From NCBI GenBank assembly GCA_963934295.1, contig CAWVXY010000002.1, positions 62,001-126,000 of the forward strand: 64,000 nucleotides of DNA. The letters run 5' to 3'. This document shows, one piece after another, positions 9,013-17,760 of this stretch (position 1 is the first letter of the stretch; each line of letters opens with the position of its first letter). This DNA comes from Seribacter sp963934295 (GTDB taxonomy: Bacteria > Verrucomicrobiota > Verrucomicrobiia > Opitutales > Seribacteraceae). The notes below the pieces were generated by a model. The model had not been told where the DNA came from. It searched no databases and saw only the letters and a program-made list of their open reading frames with translations. Both the position numbers and the translations under genes were made by a program.

Positions 9013-9556
9013 TAATTAAGTCCCGATAGTTATTAAATTAATCCTCCTCTTTAGGGGACGGATATAGGGGGAATCCTTTACTCTTTGTTGTTCAGAGACC
9101 TTCTAGACCTAAGGGTTTGTTCCGTTTAGAAAGTATGGCCATAAACAAAAATTAATGCGCAGGTGAGAAAACAAGGGTTGGGCGGGTTGGGAAAAAAGAA
9201 GGCAATGAAAAATAAAAGGATGCCACGAAATGGTTAAGGGTTTTCATGTTAAAAGAAAGGGCAATGGAGAGCAAAAAGAATTAAAAAAGGAGAAAATCTT
9301 AAAATAAAGAAAGTAGAATATGTAATATAGTAAAGGGTTTAATCATTATTATGCATACTAGCCCGTTGGCAAGGTTTAGTAATGATATTTATTTATGGCA
9401 CAAAGATAGATTTGAAGGATTGGATTTTCGGAAATTGTAAAGTAAAGCAGTACTCAAAATAAGGTCGTAATCATAAACAAATCAAGAATAGGTAAGAAAT
9501 ATAATTAAGGAATTAAAAAACTTTACTTCACAAAAGTTTTAGGCAATTTTTTAGTC
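9013..9556. other. Gene-free AT-rich intergenic stretch
   Basis: No ORF of note and no RNA fold is apparent in 544 bases. The run is purine-rich and AT-rich on the + strand. An 8-bp inverted repeat (AAAACTTT at 9517-9524, AAAGTTTT at 9533-9540) sits just before the next gene and could be a weak hairpin in its leader. Confidence 0.5.
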
Positions 9557-11212
9557 ATGAAATTAATTCCCTTTGTATTTGTTTTTCTTGCCGTTTCTCT
9601 TTGGTCGCAACCAGTAACATGGGATAGCAGTACTACATATTCGACGGGTGCTTTGGTCATTGTGGGCACTTCCACCTACATCGCCACAACCAGTGTTCCG
9701 GTAAATAATACTCCACCCAATACCACTTATTGGACTGATTTGGCAGTAGCGGCAGCTAATATTGGTATCCCGGTAGAAAGCGTCCCTAATTTGTCAACCA
9801 GTACGGTTTTGAATTCTCTACCTAGTTCAGCACCTGATGGGAATTCTAGTAGTTCTGCTTCCAAAATTTTGATTTGGGGAAATAGTAAAACTTATGATGC
9901 AGGATCGTTGGTTGTTTCAGGAAGTAATACATACTTGGCAAAGATAGATGTACCAATCGGGATTCAGCCACCAAATTTAAATTACTGGGACGATTTGAAC
10001 GAGGTTGCCCTGAGAATGGGAGTCTCTGTTGAGGCAGTGCCCAAAATTTCCACTGAAAAAATACTTAAGAGTAATTTGGCAAACTGGGATATACAACTGG
10101 GTTATACGGCGGGCTCACTCGTTGTGTATAATGGAGAAACTTATATTGCGAAAAAGGATGTACCTATTGGGCAAAACCCAACTGTGTATTCTTACTGGTC
10201 AAGTTTGACTGATGCAGCCGTAGCTTTAAAAATTCCCGTTGAGAGCGTTCCGACCCTTTCTACTGAAACCATTCTTGCATCTTTACCTTCCAGTTCCCCA
10301 AGTTCGGAAAGTACTGTGAGCATTTCTTCTGGACCTTCCGTTTGGGATATAGGGAAGGGATACCTGAGTGGAGAGCTCGTTATTTTAAATAATAAAACTT
10401 ATCTTGCCATGACCACTGTTCCTGCCGGGCAAACTCCACCGAATTCAAATTTCTGGGTTAGTTTGTCTGAGGCGGCTACTCAATTGAATGTTCCAATTAA
10501 TGTTGTACCAAATATTGATACTGCGACGATCCTAGCATCCCTTCCGAACGCAGCTCCTATTAGTGCCCATAATAAAATATACCTTAGCTCATCGCCGGAA
10601 AGTGCTGGAATTCTGACCGGTGGTGGTGAAATCGCAAGTGGGAGCACGATAATAATTTCTGCAACTGCTCGGCCGGGATACATATTTAAAGAATGGAAAA
10701 AGGGTTTATCATTAAGTAGTTTAAATCCGGATCAAGTTATAGTTTCGGAAGATCTAAATATAACCGCATACTTTGAGATGGACCTTGGCGATGAGGATGG
10801 TGATGGGTTGACGAATTATCAGGAATTAGCAACTTACGGGACCGCCAAGGATTCGAATGATACAGACAGTGATGGTTTCTCCGATTCATTTGAGGTCGAG
10901 ATAGGAACAAATCCATTGGTATCCGATTCGCAGTTGGTGAATTATATATCTGAAAATCCAACGAAGTTTTCATTGGTGGAAAAAACAAAGTACGATGAGG
11001 CAATGAATTCTTATCCTGCACAGGATACCAATTCGACTCCTTACACGAGTGAGTGGTTTTATTTGCCCAACCGGGGCTGGATGTGGACAAATAATTCGAC
11101 CTTCCCTTATTTCTTTGATCAAAACACAAGCGATTGGTTACACTTTGAAAATGGAAATGTAAAACCAACTTTTTATGAATATAAAACCAAGAAATGGATT
11201 CGGGTTGAATAA
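9557..11212 (+). CDS. Secreted four-module carbohydrate-binding-like protein with TSP3 repeat
   Basis: This 551-residue protein begins with a signal peptide (LIPFVFVFLAVSLWSQ). Four tandem modules follow (about residues 19-94, 107-174, 175-250 and 260-334). Each has the pattern WDxxxxYxxGxLVxxxxxTYxAxxxVPxxxxPPxxxYW, resembling the CBM5/12 chitin-binding fold, plus a linker with VPxxSTxTILxSLP. Next come a bacterial-repeat segment (GYIFKEWKKG) and a calcium-binding TSP3-type DxDxDG stretch (DLGDEDGDGLTNYQE, DSNDTDSDGFSDSFE). A Trp-rich C-terminus (WFYLPNRGWMWT) resembles an end domain of secreted proteins. No catalytic domain is seen. It is likely a cell-surface or secreted binding protein. 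Confidence 0.7.
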   Translation: MKLIPFVFVFLAVSLWSQPVTWDSSTTYSTGALVIVGTSTYIATTSVPVNNTPPNTTYWTDLAVAAANIGIPVESVPNLSTSTVLNSLPSSAPDGNSSSSASKILIWGNSKTYDAGSLVVSGSNTYLAKIDVPIGIQPPNLNYWDDLNEVALRMGVSVEAVPKISTEKILKSNLANWDIQLGYTAGSLVVYNGETYIAKKDVPIGQNPTVYSYWSSLTDAAVALKIPVESVPTLSTETILASLPSSSPSSESTVSISSGPSVWDIGKGYLSGELVILNNKTYLAMTTVPAGQTPPNSNFWVSLSEAATQLNVPINVVPNIDTATILASLPNAAPISAHNKIYLSSSPESAGILTGGGEIASGSTIIISATARPGYIFKEWKKGLSLSSLNPDQVIVSEDLNITAYFEMDLGDEDGDGLTNYQELATYGTAKDSNDTDSDGFSDSFEVEIGTNPLVSDSQLVNYISENPTKFSLVEKTKYDEAMNSYPAQDTNSTPYTSEWFYLPNRGWMWTNNSTFPYFFDQNTSDWLHFENGNVKPTFYEYKTKKWIRVE

Positions 11213-11228
11213 TTAATAGTCAGATTGA

Positions 11229-11624
11229 ATGAAAATAAAACTTTTACTATTCTCATTACTTTTAGTGGTATTATTTTCGGGTTGTTTTTCTGATTTTCAA
11301 AAAGAGAAAGAAGACCCGAAAATATTAACCCATGTGGTATTTTGCTGGTTAAAGGAACCGGGAAATAGTGAACAACGAGAACAGATTATTGAAATGACTG
11401 AATCTTTTAATCGGATTCCTACAGTTTTAAAAGCCCGTGCGGGTAATCCTATTATGAGCGAGCGTTCGATTGTGGATGATAGTTTTGATGTGGGAATTAT
11501 TGTAGAAGTAAGGGATGAGGATGGATTGAAAGAGTATCTCGATCATCCTATTCATCAAAAAGCGAAAAAAGAAGTATTGCTTCCTTTGATTGATCGGGTG
11601 TTGGTGTACGATTTTGCAAAGTAG
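11229..11624 (+). CDS. Dabb (stress-responsive A/B barrel) lipoprotein
   Basis: This 131-residue protein has a lipobox at LFSGC (Cys19) after a short hydrophobic run. The rest matches the Dabb/ferredoxin-like fold: ILTHVVFCWLKEPGNSEQRE begins the first strand, DSFDVGIIVEVRDEDGLKEY forms the central strand and helix, and HPIHQKAKKEVLLPLIDRVLVYDF ends the fold. Dabb proteins are small dimers in stress responses, and the exact activity here is unknown. It follows the repeat protein by 16 bp and is probably co-transcribed. Confidence 0.8.
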   Translation: MKIKLLLFSLLLVVLFSGCFSDFQKEKEDPKILTHVVFCWLKEPGNSEQREQIIEMTESFNRIPTVLKARAGNPIMSERSIVDDSFDVGIIVEVRDEDGLKEYLDHPIHQKAKKEVLLPLIDRVLVYDFAK

Positions 11625-11849
11625 GTTATCGTTTGTTTGGATGAAACCCTTTGCGTATAAACATCTGGGGTTTAACTGAATGTTTAAAATATGATAGTAT
11701 ACTGGTTACATGTAATCTGATTGGTTTCCATTAAGTAATGGGAAAAGATTAAAAGGCTTTTGGTGATTATGGGGCTATCTGGCTTCTTGTTAGGAGAAAA
11801 AAGAGTTTGATCGGGAATGTAAGGATTTGGAGATGAAATAGGAAAGAGT

Positions 11850-13442
11850 TTAGAATTTAATATCACAATTTTTAAGCTTACTGGTCAGGATAAATTTTTG
11901 GTCATTAGATATAACAAAAGTTTTAATTCCTCGTGATCTAAGCTGGGAATTCTTTCTATCCCATCGTTGTGAAATCAAATTCAATTCCCTGAGATTTTGG
12001 AGGTCATTTAGAGGTGAGATGATTGAAATGTAGTTTCCGTTTAGCTTTAATGTCTTGAGTTGCTTAAGCTTTTCAAGAGTTTTGATATCTGAAATATTAC
12101 TATTGGAAATGTCTAGATATGTAAGCTTTTGTAAGGCTGCCAATGGGCTGATATTCGATATACTATTATTTGAAAGATCTAAGTGTGTGAGATTTTGCAT
12201 GGAACTCAATGGTTTAATATCTGAAATATTATTACTCGCTAAATCTAAATAGGTGATGTGATTAAAGTCGGATAACGAAGGAAGAAGCTCGATTTTTTTC
12301 TCTCTTAAAACAATTTTATGATTCCTTGAAGGATTGGAATTTAAAAAATTTGTAATTAATCCTTGGGTGAAGTCGGTTTTTAATTTTCTAGCCTCTTCGA
12401 TTTGGGCAAGTTCTTTTCTTCTTTGATCTTCCAATTCCTTTACTTTTATCTGTTCCAACCGTTGGGCATTAAGTCTTTCCATTTCAGACTTCTTTTTTGC
12501 CATTTCTATCTCTAGTTTTCTCTTCGCCAGTAGTTTGAGTTGCAGGTTTTTTTCTTTTTCTTTTCTGGCATAAAATTCTTCCATTTGTTTCTTATCTCTT
12601 TCTGCCCTAATTTTAGCCATCCTTTCCTCTTCTTCCTGTTTAAGTTTGGCTAATCTTTCCGCTTCTTCCTGTCTAAGTTTGGCTAATCTTTCCGCTTCTG
12701 CTTTTCTAACCTTGGCAAGTTGTGCACGCCGTTCGTTTTTTTCGACTATGTATTTTTCCCTTTCCACTTGATACCTTTTTTTGAACGGGAAAAAAGCTTC
12801 CCAGTAGGATTTAGGAAACATATCAGTATCAAATAATCTATTAGCATAGGATGTTTTGTCAGAAAGAATGACACGAGCACCACCTTCTTGGTCTCGAAAC
12901 CAGGGGTAAACCCATTTGTATTCGTTGTTCCAAACTGCACTAATAAAAATAAAATCCTCTTCTGTATTTATTTCGAAATTTCCATCACCGTCTGTAATGG
13001 CAGTGAAATCCTCAGTTATTCCATTATTAATTGTTTTTTGTAGGATCGAAGAGAATATTTTGAAATTAGTGTCGAAGCTTTGCTCGAAATCAAATTCAAA
13101 TTTGTATGTGATATCACTTATTAATCCATTGATTTCGTACATCTTTGATGCTCGGTATGCTTTTATTTTGAGGGCTGCAAATTTATTAGATCCTGAGGAT
13201 CCATCATTCCAAAAAGCCTGCCCGGATATAACGCCTTTTTCTCTTGGTAGTTTCAACTCAGATCTCATAAAACCGTGATCGGGTAGTTGGATGTTGTTTT
13301 GTTGGGGAGAAGGAGCAACCGTTGTCGGTGGTGGCGGATTTTTGATTTCATCCGCATCCTTTGCTTTTTCACAGGACATGGGGAAGCAAAGAAAGTAGAA
13401 TACTAATATAATATAAAAAATCTTTTGTATATTAGGTTGCAT
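11850..13442 (-). CDS. Lipoprotein with coiled coil and leucine-rich repeats
   Basis: This 530-residue protein has a lipobox-like PMSC (Cys24), a Pro-rich linker (NPPPPTTVAPSP) and a beta-rich region to about residue 210. Residues 225-350 are a charged coiled coil of Arg/Glu/Ala/Lys/Leu with near-perfect 11-residue repeats (EAERLAKLRQE). The C-terminus has five or six internalin-type LRRs with LxxLxxLDLxxNxISxIxPL spacing. It is likely outer-membrane- or periplasm-anchored and protein-binding. The gene is convergent with the Dabb lipoprotein, and no partner enzyme is adjacent. Function is unknown. Confidence 0.75.
   Translation of the reverse strand: MQPNIQKIFYIILVFYFLCFPMSCEKAKDADEIKNPPPPTTVAPSPQQNNIQLPDHGFMRSELKLPREKGVISGQAFWNDGSSGSNKFAALKIKAYRASKMYEINGLISDITYKFEFDFEQSFDTNFKIFSSILQKTINNGITEDFTAITDGDGNFEINTEEDFIFISAVWNNEYKWVYPWFRDQEGGARVILSDKTSYANRLFDTDMFPKSYWEAFFPFKKRYQVEREKYIVEKNERRAQLAKVRKAEAERLAKLRQEEAERLAKLKQEEEERMAKIRAERDKKQMEEFYARKEKEKNLQLKLLAKRKLEIEMAKKKSEMERLNAQRLEQIKVKELEDQRRKELAQIEEARKLKTDFTQGLITNFLNSNPSRNHKIVLREKKIELLPSLSDFNHITYLDLASNNISDIKPLSSMQNLTHLDLSNNSISNISPLAALQKLTYLDISNSNISDIKTLEKLKQLKTLKLNGNYISIISPLNDLQNLRELNLISQRWDRKNSQLRSRGIKTFVISNDQKFILTSKLKNCDIKF
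12600..12698 (-). repeat. Three 33-nt tandem units encoding 11-residue coiled-coil repeats
   Basis: Units at 12600-12632, 12633-12665 and 12666-12698 encode EEERMAKIRAE, EAERLAKLKQE and EAERLAKLRQE. The last two differ by one base or so, which points to recent duplication within the coiled coil of the LRR lipoprotein. The hendecad spacing is typical of elongated helical rods. Confidence 0.8.
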
Positions 13443-13684
13443 AGGACAGAGAATTATAGAAATAGCAGAACGAGAAAATTTTTTTTTTAAATAAATAAAA
13501 CTATCGTGTCACTATAAATTTAATTAAAATATTGGGGGCTTTTTAGAACTTCAACAAAGCTTTATGTCATTAAATTAAAATATTAATAGAGTTTTAATTA
13601 TTTGTTTTAGTTTGCTTTTGCAATGTGATCGTTGATTGAGGGTATCTATTTTAATGGTTAATCTTGACCTCATTCCTCGCGGCA

Positions 13685-13709
13685 CCATTAAATTTTTAAA
13701 AATTAATGG
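13685..13709. repeat. AT-rich inverted repeat downstream of the DUF4177-like gene
   Basis: CCATTAA and TTAATGG flank T5/A5, making a 25-base near-palindrome 17 bases past the stop of the DUF4177-like gene (minus strand). It could form a hairpin, but no U-tract follows on that strand, so a terminator role is unsure. Confidence 0.4.
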
Positions 13710-13725
13710 AAAAGCTTATTTTCTT

Positions 13726-13968
13726 TTATTTGAGACGCTTAAAAATACATTCGTATCCATATTGATCAAGTGCACCTTTTGCTCTTCTTGCACTTACTAG
13801 TTCCCAACCACTTTCTCCGTAGTTATTCATGGACGTTATAAATAAAGCGTCCATCGGAGTTTCAACTTTATATTCCCATTTTGGCGTGGGTTTTAAGAAT
13901 CCTAAAAAAGGAAAGCCTAATGCCACTAGTAAAAGAATAATTATCATGTTTCCTTGTAGTTTTGTCAT
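13726..13968 (-). CDS. Small DUF4177-like membrane-anchored protein
   Basis: This 80-residue protein has one N-terminal hydrophobic segment (NMIIILLLVALGFPFLGFL). The C-terminus KWEYKVETPMDALFITSMNN followed by YGESGWELVSARR and YECIFKRLK resembles the DUF4177 pattern (WEYKV ... LNxxGxEGWELV ... FKR). Function of this domain is unknown. It is 38 bp from the next minus-strand gene and could be co-transcribed with it. Confidence 0.62.
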   Translation of the reverse strand: MTKLQGNMIIILLLVALGFPFLGFLKPTPKWEYKVETPMDALFITSMNNYGESGWELVSARRAKGALDQYGYECIFKRLK

Positions 13969-14006
13969 GTTGAATATGGTGTTCGAATGGTTAATTTAAG
14001 TAAAAA

Positions 14007-14369
14007 TTATTTTATGAAGTTTTTATTAATGTTTCGAAGAAGTTCAACTTGGGTGACGGATGAATCTGCGATGTCCGTTATAATATTTACTGCTTCGGTT
14101 GAAAGTCGGTTTAAAATATATCCAATGATTAAAACAAATATGCCGATTAAGGCATTTTCATAGCCCTGCACTATAAAACCAATAGACGAAAGAATTAGTA
14201 GGATATTAATGAAAATATGAAATATTTTGGTAAACTTTCGAGTGGTTGGGTAGAATGATTTATTTGGCATTGCGTCTAATGATTTAGCACTTGAATCCTG
14301 CACCCTATCAAAATCTAAGTTATCCGAATTTTTATTAAGTATTTGTTTGATTTGTTTACTATTCATCAT
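14007..14369 (-). CDS. Small membrane protein of unknown function
   Basis: This 120-residue protein has a polar Lys/Asn/Asp-rich N-terminus (about 45 residues), two adjacent transmembrane helices (FHIFINILLILSSIGFIVQG and ALIGIFVLIIGYIL), and a cytosolic tail with an amphipathic helix. No family is recognised. It lies upstream of the DUF4177-like gene on the same strand in the accessory block. Confidence 0.5.
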   Translation of the reverse strand: MMNSKQIKQILNKNSDNLDFDRVQDSSAKSLDAMPNKSFYPTTRKFTKIFHIFINILLILSSIGFIVQGYENALIGIFVLIIGYILNRLSTEAVNIITDIADSSVTQVELLRNINKNFIK

Positions 14370-14894
14370 TCGTCCCTAGTCGGCGTGGTTTAAAATTGCA
14401 ATATAAACTATAACAAAAATAGAGGATAAGTTTATGGTTTTACTGACTGAGGTATTACATTTTATTCAAAAAATTTATATGTAATAATTCGAAAATGTAA
14501 AAAATACAGTTATTTCTAACTCGGAACTTAAGACTATTTAAATCTTAGTATATTCAATTGGTGTAATATTCATTCATGATTCTTTTACTTTAGTAAGTGA
14601 AGTTATTACCAGTTATGAAGTATGAAGGATTTGGCTTAAATATTACGATGGCGAAATTTCCTACTTCCATTTTCTACGGATTACTAACTTGCGCTACTCA
14701 TGTGTTAAAAATGGCGAGAATTAAAACAAAATAACTTTAAACCCACTTTATTTTCCTAATATCTTTTTGTAACTTTACGATTTAGCTAAGTAGTAAGAAT
14801 GTTGTAAAACGAGCAACCACTCAATAACAGATCTAATATTGTAAAAAGTAGTTAAAGGGCAGGATCGTAAAAACTAGCTCTGATCTTAAAAGAA
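14370..14894. other. Gene-free AT-rich intergenic stretch before tRNA-Thr
   Basis: In 525 bases I see only a 39-codon ORF (14615-14734) without support, and no RNA fold. The stretch is AT-rich. It lies on the 3' side of tRNA-Thr, a classic place for integration scars, but no copy of the tRNA 3' end was found by eye. Confidence 0.45.
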
Positions 14895-14970
14895 TGGAGC
14901 CACCTGTCGGGATCGAACCGACGACATCCTCATTACAAGTGAGGTGCTCTACCAGCTGAGCTAAGGTGGC
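14895..14970 (-). tRNA. tRNA-Thr (anticodon TGT)
   Basis: The reverse strand gives a 76-nt tRNA with acceptor stem GCCACCT/AGGTGGC, D-arm AGCTCAGCTGGTAGAGC, anticodon loop CTTGTAA (TGT), T-arm GTCGGTTCGATCCCGAC and encoded CCA. Confidence 0.95.
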
Positions 14971-14985
14971 GTGCCAAGGTGTATA

Positions 14986-15013
14986 TTAATAGTTTTTTTG
15001 GTGGAGAATGCAA
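14986..15013 (-). promoter_or_regulatory. Candidate sigma70-type promoter of tRNA-Thr
   Basis: On the minus strand, TTGCAT (-35) and TATTAA (-10) are spaced by 16 bases, with the -10 ending about 15 bases before the tRNA 5' end. The position is right, but the boxes are only moderate matches to consensus. Confidence 0.35.
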
Positions 15014-15034
15014 TCCGATTTTGAGTATGTATAT

Positions 15035-16045
15035 TTAAACAGAAGTTTCTGGGGTAGTTTCGCAGGAAAAAAGTTTTTCTTTTGGTATGTATTCGCGGAG
15101 TAAATTCTTGCAGGTCTCTTTTCTCTTTTGCTCGATTTCTAAATGGTATGAAACGGAACCACCCCGTTTTTCAAGTGGGCCCGCAAAAAGTTTTTCCTCG
15201 GGATAAAGTTTTTCCATTTTTTTGAAAAAATTTACGGGCATTCGAAAGGCACCCAGTGAGACGGAATGAATTTTCCCTACGGGGATAGAGGAGAAAATAT
15301 CGCGAAAGAGGGACTGGTATCTTTGTTCAAAGTCATCGCAGTCAATAAGCGGGTCAATTCGCAAGCCAACCTGCCAACCTGCGTCTGTAATTTTCTTCAT
15401 TGCTTGAATACGCGAGGAAACCGGGGGGACACCATGTTCGAGTTGAATACTTAATTCCTGAGGGGTGAAGCTAAAGGCGGTAATAATATTTTCCAATGGT
15501 TCGTGTTTAAGGAGAGGTTTAATATTTACACTCTTTGTCCGTAATTCGAGATGGGCTTTTGTTTGTTTTTTAAAGAAAGGAAGAAAGGATTCGAAGAAGG
15601 CCGATATACTTTCCATGGCTAGACTATCACAGTCATAACCGGAAAAGAACCAAGTGGGTTCTGCGGATTCCTCTTTTGTTTTGGATTCCATCTCGAAGAG
15701 AAAGTCTTCGTAATTGACGAAGAGTACATAATGCGCGGACGGGTACATTCCCTGAAGAAAGCAATATCGACAGTCATAAAGACAATTGAGCATATGTGAG
15801 AAGTAAAAATTGTGCTTTCCTCCAATGCCATAAGTTTCAGGTATGGGTAGTGCAAAGTTCCCTTTTTTTTCAGCAAGAATGAGAGAAGGTTTTTTCTTTT
15901 GAATGCGAAAGTTTTGCCCGCCCGGATTGAAGATTTCTTTGTGGTTCTGGCATGGGATTTGCAAGGCTTTGGGAAAACGTTTCATGATTTCCTGAGCCCG
16001 GGGGTGTTCGGTGATGGATTCTTCGTAATAAATCGTATCGATCAT
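15035..16045 (-). CDS. splB: Spore photoproduct lyase-like radical SAM protein
   Basis: This 336-residue protein has the radical SAM cluster motif CLYDCRYC (Cys88, Cys92, Cys95), the CX3CX2C pattern for a [4Fe-4S] cluster plus AdoMet. It sits after NFYFSHMLNC, as in spore photoproduct lyase (SPL), and later has the SPL-like stretches TWFFSGYDCDSLAM, LELRTKSVNI and VGLRIDPLIDC. SPL directly reverses the UV thymine spore photoproduct. In a non-sporulating bacterium it could repair such lesions or act on another nucleotide substrate. It overlaps the upstream nucleosidase gene by 4 nt. The family is clear; the gene symbol is provisional. Confidence 0.75.
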   Translation of the reverse strand: MIDTIYYEESITEHPRAQEIMKRFPKALQIPCQNHKEIFNPGGQNFRIQKKKPSLILAEKKGNFALPIPETYGIGGKHNFYFSHMLNCLYDCRYCFLQGMYPSAHYVLFVNYEDFLFEMESKTKEESAEPTWFFSGYDCDSLAMESISAFFESFLPFFKKQTKAHLELRTKSVNIKPLLKHEPLENIITAFSFTPQELSIQLEHGVPPVSSRIQAMKKITDAGWQVGLRIDPLIDCDDFEQRYQSLFRDIFSSIPVGKIHSVSLGAFRMPVNFFKKMEKLYPEEKLFAGPLEKRGGSVSYHLEIEQKRKETCKNLLREYIPKEKLFSCETTPETSV

Positions 16046-16848
16046 GAAAAGAGATTTTTTTCTTTCAGTTTTTGATTAAGGTTAGATATGAGCGATTTAG
16101 TGTCCTCGGTTGAATGAACGAGTTGAAGAAGCTGGGAGGCGGGTATTCCTAATGCAGATGACTGACGGATTGCCTTTTTTATTTGATGCGATTGGGTTTC
16201 GCTTATGGGAAAAGTTTGTTTGATTTCTTCCCAAATTTTTTCATTCCTAGGAGAAGGGGCAATTTCAGAAGCTATTTGCATCATTTCCAAGGCGAAATTT
16301 GAGATTGTCTTCATATTTTGAGAAATGAGGGATTGAACGAGTGACTTATCAAAGCGAGAGACGGGTTGTTCGGGGTTGTCAGAAATAATTTTGATCGACT
16401 GGACAAGCTCGGTTACAGAATAGCGGTATGCGGATTTAAAAAAGGCTGATCCTTCCATGTCGTATGCGGTATCCTTTTTATATTCTAAGGATGGTTGATT
16501 GCAGGTCTTTAAAAAAGTTTTAGCTATGGGAGTTGAGTAAACTTGGGGCGGGTATCCTTTTTGTTCATTTTCTTGGTCAGAAAATTGGGCTATTTGAAAA
16601 GCTTTCCCTAATGGAGCATTTCCATGGCCGGCGAGTCCAATATTAAGCCAGGGTGCATTTTTATATGTTTTTCGTCCAAGAAGAAAAGAGACTGCATGAG
16701 CCATATTTTGTTTCCCTATTCCGGATACAACCAATTGGTACTTTTCATTATGAAATAGGGTTAAAGGAGAATCCAGGGAATGTTTTTGTAAGCCAAGGTG
16801 TTCGACGATGGGTTTGGCTTCCGCAGATAGGGCAACAATAAGATTCAC
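16042..16848 (-). CDS. MTA/SAH nucleosidase-like protein
   Basis: This 268-residue protein starts at GTG 16848. Residues 1-195 resemble the nucleoside phosphorylase/nucleosidase fold: VALSAEAKP (the proposed acid Glu10), LNIGLAGHGNAPLG (the GxxG turn), AYDMEGSAFFKSA (ribose-binding DMEG, 130-133) and IISDNPE (Asp157, proposed catalytic Asp). The C-terminal ~70 residues are helical and not part of the core. It is coupled by overlaps at both ends: GTGA with GT2 upstream and ATGA with the radical SAM gene downstream. It may hydrolyse 5'-deoxyadenosine or MTA, products of radical SAM chemistry. That link is an inference. Confidence 0.65.
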   Translation of the reverse strand: MNLIVALSAEAKPIVEHLGLQKHSLDSPLTLFHNEKYQLVVSGIGKQNMAHAVSFLLGRKTYKNAPWLNIGLAGHGNAPLGKAFQIAQFSDQENEQKGYPPQVYSTPIAKTFLKTCNQPSLEYKKDTAYDMEGSAFFKSAYRYSVTELVQSIKIISDNPEQPVSRFDKSLVQSLISQNMKTISNFALEMMQIASEIAPSPRNEKIWEEIKQTFPISETQSHQIKKAIRQSSALGIPASQLLQLVHSTEDTKSLISNLNQKLKEKNLFS

Positions 16849-17726
16849 GGGTTGGTTGTCTGTTTGGTTGAATAGGATAGGAGTTGCTTGGAAAAATATC
16901 TGATTTCCTTTTGGAATTCTTCAGATTCTAAAATCTTGCCGTGTTTTATGAAACCTTTTGCGAGAAGGTTGAGTTTTTTAATTAGGGTTTTCAATATCTC
17001 AGTTCGTTGGTCCAGTGAAAGGCAAGGCTGGGTCATAAGTTTCTTTAGGGATTGAACCCGAAAGCGGTCCATGCCCCAATGTTTTCTTGATAATTGATCT
17101 TCGTGTCCACCATTCTTGGTTACTAATGCTTCGGGCAGGTAGCCCACTTGATGACTGATGAGTATTCGGAGCCAAAGATCGTAATCTTCGCAAACGGGAA
17201 GGCTTTCATCAAATGTGCCAATGTTTACGAGCATTGCTTTTTGTATAAGGGCAGAGGATGGGCAGATGATACATCGATCAAGGCTTCTGCTGAAGAGTTG
17301 ATGATCTGTTTTATCTAAATAGGAGGGAGTTTTAACTTTTTGACCATTTCGTATCCATTCCTCATCGGTATGACACATGGATAAACCTGGATTTTTCTTC
17401 AGAAAATCGATTTGACGTTCGAGTTTTTGGGGATGCCAGATGTCGTCGGAGTCGAGAAAAGCAATCCATTCTCCCCGGGCTTTCTGAATACCTTGATTGC
17501 GAGCATGACTGACTCCGTGATTGCCCTGTGAAACCCAGGTAACTTGAGGGAATTGAAGTGCTTGTTGGGGGAGGGTATTATCGGACGAGCCATCGTCCAC
17601 CACGATTACTTCGAGGACGGGGGATGTTTGGTTATAAACAGAATCCAATGCCTTTGGAAGAAAAAGGCTTCGATTGTAAGTGGGTATAACCACTGAAATT
17701 TCATGCCCGCTGGAAGCTTTCGGCAT
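16845..17726 (-). CDS. Family 2 glycosyltransferase
   Basis: This 293-residue GT-A fold starts EISVVIPTYNRSLFLPKALD. VDDGSSDN (43-50) binds the UDP-sugar, and FLDSDD (90-95) holds the DxD-type metal site. No membrane anchor is visible. GT2 enzymes transfer a sugar from a nucleotide donor to lipid, protein or glycan. It heads the operon, 4 nt overlapping the nucleosidase-like gene, an unusual pairing. Donor and acceptor are not predictable. Confidence 0.82.
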   Translation of the reverse strand: MPKASSGHEISVVIPTYNRSLFLPKALDSVYNQTSPVLEVIVVDDGSSDNTLPQQALQFPQVTWVSQGNHGVSHARNQGIQKARGEWIAFLDSDDIWHPQKLERQIDFLKKNPGLSMCHTDEEWIRNGQKVKTPSYLDKTDHQLFSRSLDRCIICPSSALIQKAMLVNIGTFDESLPVCEDYDLWLRILISHQVGYLPEALVTKNGGHEDQLSRKHWGMDRFRVQSLKKLMTQPCLSLDQRTEILKTLIKKLNLLAKGFIKHGKILESEEFQKEIRYFSKQLLSYSTKQTTNP

Positions 17727-17760
17727 GACCGTAGTCTGAATTGATTAAATGAAATATACT

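Noticed and set aside
11684..11866. Minus-strand 60-codon ORF near the LRR lipoprotein stop
   Set aside because: No motif or ribosome site; overlaps the lipoprotein stop region.
14615..14734. 39-codon ORF in the gap before tRNA-Thr
   Set aside because: No ribosome site, no recognisable composition and no context; random ORFs of this size are expected.
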